A stretch of 64,000 nucleotides of DNA. Source: Bin75 sp965223955 (GTDB lineage: Bacteria > Nitrospirota > Nitrospiria > Nitrospirales > UBA8639). The notes beneath the pieces are model-generated. The model was not told where the DNA came from and made no database searches. It saw nothing but the letters and a program-made list of their open reading frames with translations. The position numbers and the translations under genes are program-made. Numbering within the stretch: position 1 is the first letter of the stretch; every line of letters begins with the position of its first letter. Positions 17,024 to 24,270 of the stretch are shown piece after piece. The stretch lies in contig OZ245029.1 in NCBI GenBank assembly GCA_965223955.1, positions 248,001-312,000 of the forward strand, given 5' to 3'.

Positions 17024-17944
17024 ATGAACGTGGTCATCGTCGGCGGAACGGGTTTTATCGGACGGAACATCGCCCCGGTTCTTGCCGGTGGCGGACACGC
17101 GGTGACCATTCTAACCCGGAACCAACGCGCGGCTGCCGGCGAAGGCGAAGTTCACGTTCGAGAATGGGATCCATCGAATCGGCAGACCCTGGAACAAGCC
17201 TTTCACGGGCAGGACGCGGTCATAAACCTTGCGGGCGCCTCCGTTGCCGAACGCCGGTGGACCCCGTCGCGCAAGGCCGTGCTTCGTGCCAGCCGGATCG
17301 AGACCACGCGGACGATCGTGACGGCCTTGTCCCGTCTCTCCACGCCCGTTCGACCGAAAATCCTCATCAACGCGTCGGGTGTCGGCTTCTATGGACTCGA
17401 GACCTCCAACCACGTCGACGAAATGCATGGGCCGGGAACCGGATTTTTAGCTGGCCTGTGCGTGGAGTGGGAACGCGAAGCCTTCCGGGCCGCGGGCTAT
17501 GGTATTCGGACCACGTGCCTGAGAATCAGTATGGTGTTGGGGCAAGACGGCGGCGCCCTGCAAAAAATGGTTCTCCCGTTCAAACTCTTTCTTGGGGGTC
17601 CCATCGGCAAGGGCACCCAGCCCGTGAGTTGGATCCACGTCGAGGATCTGGGACGGCTTGTCGCAGCCATTCTTGAACACCCTTCCTACAGCGGCGCGAT
17701 CAATGCGGCGTCCCCCCATCCGGTCACGATGAAAGAATTTTGCCTGCAACTGGGGCGGGCCTTGGGGAGACCGTCCTGGCTTCCCGTTCCGGCGTTGGCC
17801 CTTAAAATCGGATTGGGTGAAATGTCTACGCTCATGACTCATGGGCAGTCGGTAAACCCCTTTAGGGCGCAAGGGCTGGGATTTACCTTCAACTATCCGG
17901 ACCTGGAATCGGCTTTGTCCGCGATCCTGGAAAAGGGTTCGTGA
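17024..17944 (+). CDS. NAD-dependent epimerase, TIGR01777/YfcH family
   Basis: An extended-SDR protein of 306 residues. The Rossmann start MNVVIVGGTGFIGRNIA has the GxxGxxG dinucleotide motif at 7-13. Other family hallmarks are VINLAGASVAERRWTPSRKAVLRASRI, the INASGVGFYG segment in place of the classical active-site YxxxK region, and WIHVEDL. A C-terminal DUF1731-like stretch follows. The substrate is unknown; some members carry the name SulA-like without evidence. GAGGTG five bases upstream fixes the start. The stop overlaps a GTG that opens a thiol peroxidase remnant. Confidence 0.88.
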   Translation: MNVVIVGGTGFIGRNIAPVLAGGGHAVTILTRNQRAAAGEGEVHVREWDPSNRQTLEQAFHGQDAVINLAGASVAERRWTPSRKAVLRASRIETTRTIVTALSRLSTPVRPKILINASGVGFYGLETSNHVDEMHGPGTGFLAGLCVEWEREAFRAAGYGIRTTCLRISMVLGQDGGALQKMVLPFKLFLGGPIGKGTQPVSWIHVEDLGRLVAAILEHPSYSGAINAASPHPVTMKEFCLQLGRALGRPSWLPVPALALKIGLGEMSTLMTHGQSVNPFRAQGLGFTFNYPDLESALSAILEKGS

Positions 17945-18078
17945 TTGAGCGCGCGGTCATGGTGGTGGATGAGCGGAACGTCGTGCGGTATAGTGAAAGT
18001 GTGCCGATGAGCCAATTGCCGGATTTCACCGCCGCCCTGGACGCGGCTCGACAGGTCCCGGGCCTGCGCGTCTCATAA
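17941..18078 (+). pseudogene. C-terminal remnant of thiol peroxidase (Tpx)
   Basis: A 45-codon frame opens with a GTG that overlaps the epimerase stop (GTGA). Its product (IERAVMVVDERNVVRYSESV, then SQLPDFTAALDAARQ) matches the last strand and helix of Tpx-type peroxiredoxins, where ARAVxVxDxxxxVxYxE and PDYxAAL are conserved. The catalytic Cys region is absent, so this is a truncated fragment. Confidence 0.65.
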
Positions 18079-18082
18079 CGTG

Positions 18083-18544
18083 ATGGTCGACATTCTCACC
18101 TATCTCCATCTGCTGGCGGCCGCCGTGTTGGTTGGAAAAGTCGTCTTCATGTCGTTCGTGGCCGCGCCGGTCTTCGTCCGAACCCTGAACCCGGATGCCT
18201 TTGCCCGCCTGGTGCGCCTGCTCATTCCACGCTACTACGCACTGGGCATGATCGCGGCCACCGTCGGGTGGGCGAGTGTCACGAGTCTCGGCCTGCTCAA
18301 CGGATTCGGCCCGCCGGCTTTGATCGCCGCAACGCTCTGGCTGGGCGTCCTGGCCATCGAAAATTACTGCCGCGCTCCATTAACCCCGCGCATCAATGCG
18401 TTGAGCGACCAACTCAAGGACGCGACGCAACCCGGGGTGGACAGCGTTCCAGTTCGCAAGGATCGAGATGCCCTGCATCGCCGCGCGGTTCAACTCAACG
18501 GCATGGTGCTCATTCTGGGACTGTGTCTAATCGGATTGATCTAA
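18083..18544 (+). CDS. DUF4149-like four-helix membrane protein
   Basis: Small integral membrane protein of 153 residues with four predicted helices: YLHLLAAAVLVGKVVFMSFVAAPVF, a middle pair around YYALGMIAATVGWASVTSLGLL and ALIAATLWLGVLAIE, and a C-terminal LNGMVLILGLCLIGLI. A basic and polar loop (ALSDQLKDATQPG) sits before the last helix. This matches the DUF4149/TMEM205-like group of unknown function. The ATG at 18083 is preferred; a GTG one codon upstream is also possible. Twelve bases separate it from the PDZ gene. Confidence 0.75.
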   Translation: MVDILTYLHLLAAAVLVGKVVFMSFVAAPVFVRTLNPDAFARLVRLLIPRYYALGMIAATVGWASVTSLGLLNGFGPPALIAATLWLGVLAIENYCRAPLTPRINALSDQLKDATQPGVDSVPVRKDRDALHRRAVQLNGMVLILGLCLIGLI

Positions 18545-18556
18545 AGGAGGATACGG

Positions 18557-19033
18557 ATGCAACCATCATCGACGACGTTATCGATTCACAAGACCTTCCA
18601 GAGCCGTTTTCTGCTTGCCCTCTTGTTTGCCCTCCTGTTGATGATCCCGATCCAGGGTCATGCGCAGGAAGGGCATCCCCAACAAGACAATCCCCACGGT
18701 GACCTGTCGGACCCCATGCTGCCCCCGCCGGGAATCATCGGAGTCGCGCTGCACCTCACCGCCGAACGCATCGGCGATCCTGCCGGCTTGTTTATCCGGG
18801 CCACCCATCCCCTGGGACCGGCCGTGAGAGCGGGACTTACGCACGGGCAGGAAATTCTGGCCGTGAACGGGCAATCCGTCAAAGGCAAGACGTACAGGGA
18901 GGTCGTGTCCATGATTCGAGGCGAGATCGGGACGTCCGTTACGCTCCTTGTCAAAACCTTTTCCGACGTGAAGGAAGTGAAGATCATTCGCGCCAGCGAG
19001 GCGCAGTTGACCGAAGAAGAACAACGGATCTGA
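18557..19033 (+). CDS. Secreted PDZ-domain protein
   Basis: A 158-residue exported protein. The signal peptide has RFLLALLFALLLMIPIQGHA with cleavage likely after AHA/GHAQ near residue 36. A single PDZ domain (about 60-145) contains GLFIRATHPLGPAVRAGL, the GQEILAVNGQSV ligand-groove edge and TYREVVSMIRGEIGTSVTL. There is no protease domain, so a binding or adaptor role in the periplasm is likely. AAAGGAGG six bases before the ATG is a strong ribosome site. The DUF523-DUF1722 gene follows after ten bases. Confidence 0.8.
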   Translation: MQPSSTTLSIHKTFQSRFLLALLFALLLMIPIQGHAQEGHPQQDNPHGDLSDPMLPPPGIIGVALHLTAERIGDPAGLFIRATHPLGPAVRAGLTHGQEILAVNGQSVKGKTYREVVSMIRGEIGTSVTLLVKTFSDVKEVKIIRASEAQLTEEEQRI

Positions 19034-19043
19034 GAGACCTTTC

Positions 19044-20045
19044 ATGCCAGCCCTCGTCACGCTACAGCACACACCCGAACTCCCGGTGGAGCCGTCCCTC
19101 GCATTTCCCCTGCGGTTGGGGATCAGCCGCTGCCTGTTGGGTGAACCCGTCCGGTTTGACGGCGGCCATAAACGGGATCATTTTCTGGTGGACGTGCTCG
19201 GGCAACACGTGGAGTGGGTGCCGGTGTGTCCCGAAATGGAAGCCGGATTCGGCACACCGAGAGAATCCATGCGTCTGGTCGATGACGTGGCTGAACCGCG
19301 CTTGATCACGGTTCGTTCTCATCACGATCACACCGACCGGATGCGCCGGTACACCAAACAACGGTTGCGCGACTTACAATCGTTGAACCTGTCCGGATAC
19401 GTGTTCAAAAAAGATTCCCCCAGTTGCGGGACCCGGCGCGTTCGCGTGTATGCCCGCGACGGCCATCTCCTGGGGGTAGGGAAAGGACTGTTTGCCGATG
19501 CGTTCCAACACGCGTTTCCCTTGACTCCCATCGAGGAAGAAGGACGACTCCAGGACCAGGGCCTTCGGGAAAATTTTATTGAACGGGTATTCGGCTATCA
19601 CCGGTGGCAAGAGCTCAACGCACGTCCCACCCGTGGGCGGCTGGTGGCGTTTCATACGGCCCACAAATACCTCTTATTGGCCCACAGCCAGCGCCATTAC
19701 CGAGAGCTTGGTCGATTCGTCGCCAATGCCAAACAGTCTTCAACTCGAGAGTTGGCCCGGACCTACGGACACCTGTTTATGGAGGCACTGGCCGTCAAGA
19801 CCACCATTCGCAAACACGTGAACGTGCTCCAACACCTGGCCGGTCATTTCAAGGACGCCTTAAGCGACGCGGCGCGGGGTGAGCTACACGAGGTGATGAG
19901 CGATTATCAGAAAGGGTTTGTGCCGCTGAGCGTCCCCGTCACCTTGATCAGACACTACGTCTGGGTGTTGGACGTTCCATACCTGAAGGACCAGGTGTAT
20001 CTTGCGCCCCATCCCAAGGAACTCATGTTGCGAAACCATGTCTGA
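19044..20045 (+). CDS. DUF523-DUF1722 fusion protein (TudS-like plus YbgA)
   Basis: Two domains in 333 residues. The N-terminal DUF523 (about 25-170) has three conserved cysteines, Cys30 (SRCLLGE), Cys62 (VPVCPE) and Cys128 (SPSCGT). In the thiouracil desulfurase TudS, a DUF523 member, the three cysteines hold a [4Fe-4S] cluster. The C-terminal DUF1722/YbgA domain (about 195-320) has FHTAHKYLLLAHSQRHYRELG. The fusion is common in bacteria and its physiological substrate is unknown. The ATG follows GAGAGACC; the gene sits ten bases after the PDZ gene and probably shares its transcript. Confidence 0.85.
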   Translation: MPALVTLQHTPELPVEPSLAFPLRLGISRCLLGEPVRFDGGHKRDHFLVDVLGQHVEWVPVCPEMEAGFGTPRESMRLVDDVAEPRLITVRSHHDHTDRMRRYTKQRLRDLQSLNLSGYVFKKDSPSCGTRRVRVYARDGHLLGVGKGLFADAFQHAFPLTPIEEEGRLQDQGLRENFIERVFGYHRWQELNARPTRGRLVAFHTAHKYLLLAHSQRHYRELGRFVANAKQSSTRELARTYGHLFMEALAVKTTIRKHVNVLQHLAGHFKDALSDAARGELHEVMSDYQKGFVPLSVPVTLIRHYVWVLDVPYLKDQVYLAPHPKELMLRNHV

Positions 20046-20082
20046 TTTTTAGATCATTCGGGACGAGGACAAGCGTCGAGAA

Positions 20083-20176
20083 CAGATTTTCCCCTTCCCC
20101 TCCTTTGCCTGTCCTGCCTGTCCTGAGCTTGTCGAAGGAAGCATAGCGAAGGATCAGGAGGGGCGAAGGGGAGGTA
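20083..20176. repeat. CTCCTTTGC / GCTTGTCGAAGG composite repeat
   Basis: A palindromic element with CCCCTCCTTTGC on one side and GGAGGGGCGAAGGGG on the other, around TGTCCTGAGCTTGTCGAAGG. It lies directly before the ribosome site of cbiX. Confidence 0.7.
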
Positions 20177-20194
20177 GAAGAAGGAGAGGTAACC

Positions 20195-20719
20195 ATGAGT
20201 GATTCAACAAAAGGTGTGGTGCTCGTCGGGCATGGTGGCATTCCCAAAGATTATCCCGGGGAGCAGGTCACAAAACTCAAACGTCTGGAAGCCCAACGAC
20301 GTGCCGCGGGCGTTCCGATGTCCCCCGAAGAATATGAACTCGACCAAAAAATCCGGCTGTGGCCCCGAACCCCGGAAACCGATCCCTATCAGGCTGGCCT
20401 GGAATTATTGGCCACCCGCCTCAATCCCCTCCTGCACGGCGCACGGTTCTCCACGGCGTATAACGAGTTTTGTACGCCCACGCTCAGCGAAGCCATTGAA
20501 CAACAGATCGCGGACGGAGCCAACGACATTACCGTGATCTCCACCATGTTCACCCCGGGCGGCTCGCACTCGGAATATGAAATTCCCGAGGAAATGGCCG
20601 AGCTGCGTCAAAAATATCCCGACGTGACCCTGACCTACGCCTGGCCTTTCGATCTGGACAAGGTTGCGGAAATGCTCTGCGAACACCTCGACCGCTTCCA
20701 GGATAACCCCGTCGGATAA
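20195..20719 (+). CDS. cbiX: Sirohydrochlorin chelatase, CbiX type
   Basis: Inserts cobalt or iron into sirohydrochlorin; 174 residues, one chelatase domain. The metal-handling His13 lies in VLVGHGG, and the second His in TPGGSHSEYEIPEEM. Acidic residues of EIPEE complete the site in relatives. An insertion (about 17-50) follows the first strand. In this setting an iron-inserting (SirB-like) role is plausible because nirA needs siroheme, but cobalt for B12 cannot be excluded. GAAGGAGAGG precedes the ATG. Confidence 0.85.
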   Translation: MSDSTKGVVLVGHGGIPKDYPGEQVTKLKRLEAQRRAAGVPMSPEEYELDQKIRLWPRTPETDPYQAGLELLATRLNPLLHGARFSTAYNEFCTPTLSEAIEQQIADGANDITVISTMFTPGGSHSEYEIPEEMAELRQKYPDVTLTYAWPFDLDKVAEMLCEHLDRFQDNPVG

Positions 20720-20734
20720 TGTCCCCGCTTCACT

Positions 20735-20780
20735 CCCTCTCCCGCTACTGGGAGAGGGCTGGGGTGAGGGGGTCTTTTCT
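20735..20780. repeat. CTCTCCC/GGGAGAGGG hairpin repeat
   Basis: CCCTCTCCCG...GGGAGAGGGCTGGGGTGAGGG forms a hairpin after cbiX, matching the repeat at 16826-16855. It may act as a terminator. Confidence 0.6.
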
Positions 20781-20821
20781 TTTTCCCTTCCCCTTCGTGC
20801 CAGTAATCTTCCGAAACCGAT

Positions 20822-20902
20822 TCAGGTGGCCCAGCCGAGACTGTCCAGCCAGCCGAGCGCGGTGTCTTCGACGGTGGATTTGGTGATGCGGGAAGTGTTC
20901 AT
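20822..20902 (-). pseudogene. N-terminal remnant of type I restriction subunit HsdR
   Basis: A 26-codon frame opens with an ATG overlapping the TPR gene stop. It reads ITKSTVEDTALGWLDSLGW, matching the conserved start of one HsdR subfamily (TExxVExAALxWLxxLGW). It then stops beside a repeat. The nuclease and helicase domains are missing, so it is a truncated restriction subunit. Confidence 0.65.
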
Positions 20903-22635
20903 GAACCCCCGTCTGTTTCTAAATCACGAAGCGATTGCTCTGCTTGGGCTACTATCTTGGCATTGTTGGTTTTCCGCGCTAGTTCGAGTGCGGTCTCGAA
21001 GTCCTTCCGAGCCTCGTTCTTGAGACCCAATGCATTTTTTGCAACACCCCGGTTGTAGTAGGCTTCGATATATTCCGGTTTCCGATGGATTGCTTTATCA
21101 TAGTCGGCGATGGCATCGTCTCGGCGCCCCAACCTGGCCTTCGCATTCCCCCGGTTGTTGTAGGCTCGGGCAAGGTCCGGCTTTAGGCGTATCGCATGGT
21201 CATAATCGGCGATGGCAGCATCGTATCGTCCCATCTCTTGCTTCGTGTTCCCCCGGTTGTAGTAGGCTTCGGCGTACTCCGGCTTTAAGCGGAGCGCCTC
21301 ATTATAATCAACGATGGCCTCCTTGTACTGCTTCAACTCGGTCTTCGCGTTGCCTCGGTTGCTGTAGGCTTCGACAAGGTCCGGTTTCAATCGAATCGCT
21401 TGGTCATAATCGGCAAGAGCATCATCGTATCGCCCCAATGCAGCTTTCTCGGAACCACGGTTGTAGTAGGCTTCGGTATATTCCGGTTTCAGACGGATTG
21501 CCTTATCATAGTCGGCGATGGCATCGTCTCGTCGTCCCAATGCAGCCTTTGCGTTCCCCCGGTTATTGTAGGCTTCGGCAAAGTCCGGCTTCAGGCGAAT
21601 CGCCCCGTCATAATCGGTGATGGCAGCATCGTGGCGTCCCATCTTTTGCTTCGCGTTCCCCCGGTTATTGTAGGCTTCGGCAAAGTCCGGCTTCAGGCGG
21701 ATTGCCGTGTCACAGTCGGCGAGAGCATCGTCATATCGCCCTAACGCGCTCTTCGCGTTCCCCCGGTTGCTGTAGGCTTTGGCGTCATCCGGTTTCAGGC
21801 GGATCACCGTGTTATAGTCGGCGATGGCAGCCTCGTGGCGCCCCAGTTTGTGCTTCGCATTCCCCCGGTTGTTGTAAGCCACGGCAAGATCCGGCTTTAG
21901 ACGTATCGCTTGGTCATAATCGGCGAGAGCATCATCGTGTCGCCCCAATGAGGCCTTCTCAACACCACGGTTGTTATACGCTTCGGCAAAGTCAGGTTTC
22001 AGGCGAATCGCTTTATCATAGGCCAATATTCTGGCTTCCAGGTTCTGACGCAAATAACCGACCGAAAACCACGCTGTCGCAGCTTGATTGTTATCGATTC
22101 CTTCCGCAAGGTGGGCGACGGCGCGCCATTTTTCGATTGCATCCTCTCCCTTGCCTTGCTGCTGGAGAGAAACAGCCCGCGCAATCGCCCTCTCTATCAG
22201 CGAGGCATCAGGATTTTCATGGATATTTGCGACAACCTGCTTCGCTTTTTCAGGGGCATCTGCAGCAATCTCGGCGTTCATCTCCCTGATATCCTTGGCC
22301 ATCTTTTGGGCTTCATCTCGATGGCTCTTAATCTCTTCGACGAGACGCTCAGCCTCCTCGACGGCGCGCTCAGCATTTTCGACGCTCTTATTGGCGCGAT
22401 CTTCGATTTTCCAGAATTGTTCAAAGCCTATGTAACCGCCCACTACAGCGACAATAGCGAAGACAATAGTGATGGCAGCCAGCCACCAATTGATGGTTTT
22501 CGCCCAGTTATCCAGACACTCTCGTCGGAGTTCGTTGAAACGGCGTTGCATTTCAACATCGACAGAGGTAGGGATCGACGACTTGGCTTCAGAACCGGGT
22601 TGCTCGGATGCGTCGTTATCCGTTGGGTTGTTCAT
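20899..22635 (-). CDS. Membrane-anchored TPR-repeat protein in a decayed type I R-M locus
   Basis: About 578 residues. A cytosolic N-terminal tail leads to one TM helix (NWWLAAITIVFAIVAVVGGY), a coiled coil of about 75 residues rich in Glu, Lys and Ala, and ten full 34-residue TPR units with the consensus AEAYNNRGNAK...GRYDDALADYD. The TPR region is a near-perfect 102-base tandem array at the DNA level. The ATG at 22635 has GGAGG just upstream and overlaps the HsdM-fragment stop; an ATG at 22647 is an alternative. Its stop overlaps the HsdR-fragment start. It was probably an accessory gene between hsdM and hsdR; its function is unknown. Confidence 0.8.
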   Translation of the reverse strand: MNNPTDNDASEQPGSEAKSSIPTSVDVEMQRRFNELRRECLDNWAKTINWWLAAITIVFAIVAVVGGYIGFEQFWKIEDRANKSVENAERAVEEAERLVEEIKSHRDEAQKMAKDIREMNAEIAADAPEKAKQVVANIHENPDASLIERAIARAVSLQQQGKGEDAIEKWRAVAHLAEGIDNNQAATAWFSVGYLRQNLEARILAYDKAIRLKPDFAEAYNNRGVEKASLGRHDDALADYDQAIRLKPDLAVAYNNRGNAKHKLGRHEAAIADYNTVIRLKPDDAKAYSNRGNAKSALGRYDDALADCDTAIRLKPDFAEAYNNRGNAKQKMGRHDAAITDYDGAIRLKPDFAEAYNNRGNAKAALGRRDDAIADYDKAIRLKPEYTEAYYNRGSEKAALGRYDDALADYDQAIRLKPDLVEAYSNRGNAKTELKQYKEAIVDYNEALRLKPEYAEAYYNRGNTKQEMGRYDAAIADYDHAIRLKPDLARAYNNRGNAKARLGRRDDAIADYDKAIHRKPEYIEAYYNRGVAKNALGLKNEARKDFETALELARKTNNAKIVAQAEQSLRDLETDGGS

Positions 22636-22793
22636 ACGCCTCCACATCTCCCCGCAAACTTCATGGATACGGGTTTCGGAAGCAGCGCTTCGGCCATGCG
22701 CCAGAGTTCGGCTTCATAGCCGGTCGTGGCGCCGTGATCAGCGGGCTTCGTTGCCGTGTCCTCTGCGGGTTTCTTCGTTTTCCGTGCCTTCAT
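22632..22793 (-). pseudogene. N-terminal remnant of type I methylase subunit HsdM
   Basis: A 53-codon frame contains ATTGYEAELWRMAEAL, matching the HsdM N-terminal helical domain (TTGYEAELWxMADALRGSM). It diverges right after that and ends in GGV. The SAM-binding and NPPF catalytic regions are gone. Its ATG overlaps the HigA stop and its TGA overlaps the TPR gene start, so translational coupling survived the deletion. Confidence 0.7.
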
Positions 22794-23146
22794 TCAGGAT
22801 TCCGGGAGGTGGCTGAAAGATTTCCCACGCGGTCGCCGCTCAACCTTTCGAGACGGGTTCCCGTCGGCTGGTAGCGCTTGACCTTAATCCGGCCTTCGCT
22901 CCTGCGCGCCTGCACCAGATTGTAGGTCGTCTGGCGGCGTAGCCAGAACTCGGCGTTGGACCATCCTGCTTTCTCCAGCCGAATAGCCATCTCCGGTGAA
23001 ACGGCCGCGTGGCCATTCAGTACGCGTGAAAGTGTGTGACGGGCCACACCCAACAGCTTCGCCGCTTCAGTGACGCTCAGCCCAAGCGGGTCCAGACAGT
23101 TCTCCTTGATGCTGTGGCCGGGATGCGGCGGATTCTTCATAGGCAT
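22790..23146 (-). CDS. higA: HigA-family antitoxin
   Basis: DNA-binding antitoxin of a HigBA module, 118 residues. The XRE helix-turn-helix is clear: LGLSVTEAAKLLGVARHTLSRVLNGHAAVSPEMAIRLEKA in two adjoining pieces, followed by the HigA-typical WLRRQTTYNL. The last 30 or so residues (VKRYQPTGTRLERLSG...) exceed the usual length of about 100. It lies 15 bases after the toxin gene, in the toxin-first order usual for HigBA, and would repress its own promoter. Its stop overlaps the HsdM-fragment start. Confidence 0.88.
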   Translation of the reverse strand: MPMKNPPHPGHSIKENCLDPLGLSVTEAAKLLGVARHTLSRVLNGHAAVSPEMAIRLEKAGWSNAEFWLRRQTTYNLVQARRSEGRIKVKRYQPTGTRLERLSGDRVGNLSATSRNPE

Positions 23147-23161
23147 AGCGTCTCCTTCATG

Positions 23162-23440
23162 CTAGTGATAATCGACCAAGTCGACGTCGTACGCATCACC
23201 TTCTTCAAAGCGGAAGATGATCCGCCAGTTAGCGGAAATCGAGATGCCCCAGAATCCTTTCAGATCGCCCTTCAGCGGGTGAAGCTGATACCCCGGCAGA
23301 TCGAGGTCTGAGGGCTTGCCGGCGTCGTCGAGGTCCGCCAAAGCGAGGGCAATCCGTTCGGCTTGGTCAGCACGCACCTTACTAGGATCTCCGCGTTCAT
23401 ACAGCCGCTTGAGTCCCCGATGTCGAAGCGTCCGAATCAT
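23162..23440 (-). CDS. higB: HigB-family mRNA interferase toxin
   Basis: A RelE-superfamily toxin of 92 residues that would cleave ribosome-bound mRNA. The start IRTLRHRGLKRLYERGDPS, the DLDLPGYQLHPLKGDLKGFW centre, and the end SANWRIIFRFEEGDAYDVDLVDYH are all family signatures. The length is normal and no lesion is seen, so the pair may be active although the neighbouring restriction genes are decayed. Confidence 0.9.
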   Translation of the reverse strand: MIRTLRHRGLKRLYERGDPSKVRADQAERIALALADLDDAGKPSDLDLPGYQLHPLKGDLKGFWGISISANWRIIFRFEEGDAYDVDLVDYH

Positions 23441-23567
23441 AAAGAACTGTATTGTGTTCCGGTACGAGTGTCAATTGTGCGTTTACTGCCAGCTTAGACG
23501 ATCTGCGCTTCTTCGCCCTTTTAGTCTCCCCCGACACCTCCCTCAACGTGAGGGAACAAGGACGTTC

Positions 23568-23711
23568 TTATCCGTCTTGGCCTTGCGGGCGGGCACGGCC
23601 GAATTGTTGGCGGTTTTCTTGTTGGATGGCTTGCAGGCAGGCTTCGCAAATTTCGCCGTGTTCGTCGGTCATATAGGTTTCGGTGATTTCTCCACAGCGA
23701 TCACAGATCAT
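23568..23711 (-). CDS. 47-residue zinc-ribbon peptide
   Basis: A short gene with a strong ribosome site (GGAGG, seven bases before ATG). The product MICDRCGEITETYMTDEHGE continues into ICEACLQAIQQ. The two CxxC pairs (residues 3/6 and 22/25) form a zinc-ribbon knuckle, followed by a Gln-rich tail. It starts 16 bases downstream of the lspA stop on the same strand. Its role is unknown; a nucleic-acid or protein-binding adaptor is a guess. Confidence 0.7.
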   Translation of the reverse strand: MICDRCGEITETYMTDEHGEICEACLQAIQQENRQQFGRARPQGQDG

Positions 23712-23727
23712 GGTTTATCCTCCGGGC

Positions 23728-24270
23728 TTACTCTTTGCCGTTCGGGGCGCCTTCTTCCGCGGGCGCGCCGGGCGCAGGATGTTCTTTTTTGTTATCCATC
23801 GCAAACAGGATCAACAGGGACACGACGCCCACGCTGATGGCGCTGTCCGCCACGTTGAAGGCCGGCCAGTGATAGCCCCCTATATAAAAGTCGAGAAAGT
23901 CCACGACTTCACCATATTGCAACCGGTCGAGAAGGTTCCCGATCGCTCCTCCGAAAATGCTGGAGACGCTTAGTTGGCCGCACACGTCCGCCGGGTGCAT
24001 TCGATAAAAGATCGTTCCCAACAGCCCAAGGGCGAAGATGGACGTCCCGACGAAGAAGATAAGCCGGAACGTGCTGTTGGTCGTGGCAAACATGCCGAAG
24101 GCCGCGCCGGGGTTCCGAATATAGGTCAGGTTGAAAAACCCGGCGATGATGGGGGTCGATTCATGCAAGTGCATGGTATGCATGACGAGGGTCTTGGTGA
24201 TTTGATCCAGGACCACGATGACGAGACCGACGCCAAGCAGGATGCCCCACCGCTGGAATCCGTGGTTCAC
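23728..24270 (-). CDS. lspA: Lipoprotein signal peptidase (signal peptidase II)
   Basis: Inner-membrane aspartic protease that cleaves prolipoproteins, 180 residues with four membrane helices. Catalytic aspartates are in GNLLDR and FNVADSAIS; NLTYIRNPGAAFG is the other conserved block. The GTG at 24270 overlapping the ileS stop is preferred; an upstream TTG would extend into ileS. The hydrophilic C-terminal tail (HPAPGAPAEEG) is a little long. The ileS-lspA order is widespread in bacteria. Confidence 0.93.
   Translation of the reverse strand: MNHGFQRWGILLGVGLVIVVLDQITKTLVMHTMHLHESTPIIAGFFNLTYIRNPGAAFGMFATTNSTFRLIFFVGTSIFALGLLGTIFYRMHPADVCGQLSVSSIFGGAIGNLLDRLQYGEVVDFLDFYIGGYHWPAFNVADSAISVGVVSLLILFAMDNKKEHPAPGAPAEEGAPNGKE

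Noticed and set aside
20950..22010. Regular repeats looking like a CRISPR or satellite array
   Set aside because: The 102-base period encodes 34-residue TPR units in one open frame; there are no spacers.
23538..23556. TCCCTCA-ACG-TGAGGGA hairpin as a terminator
   Set aside because: It is short and has no T-run on either strand.
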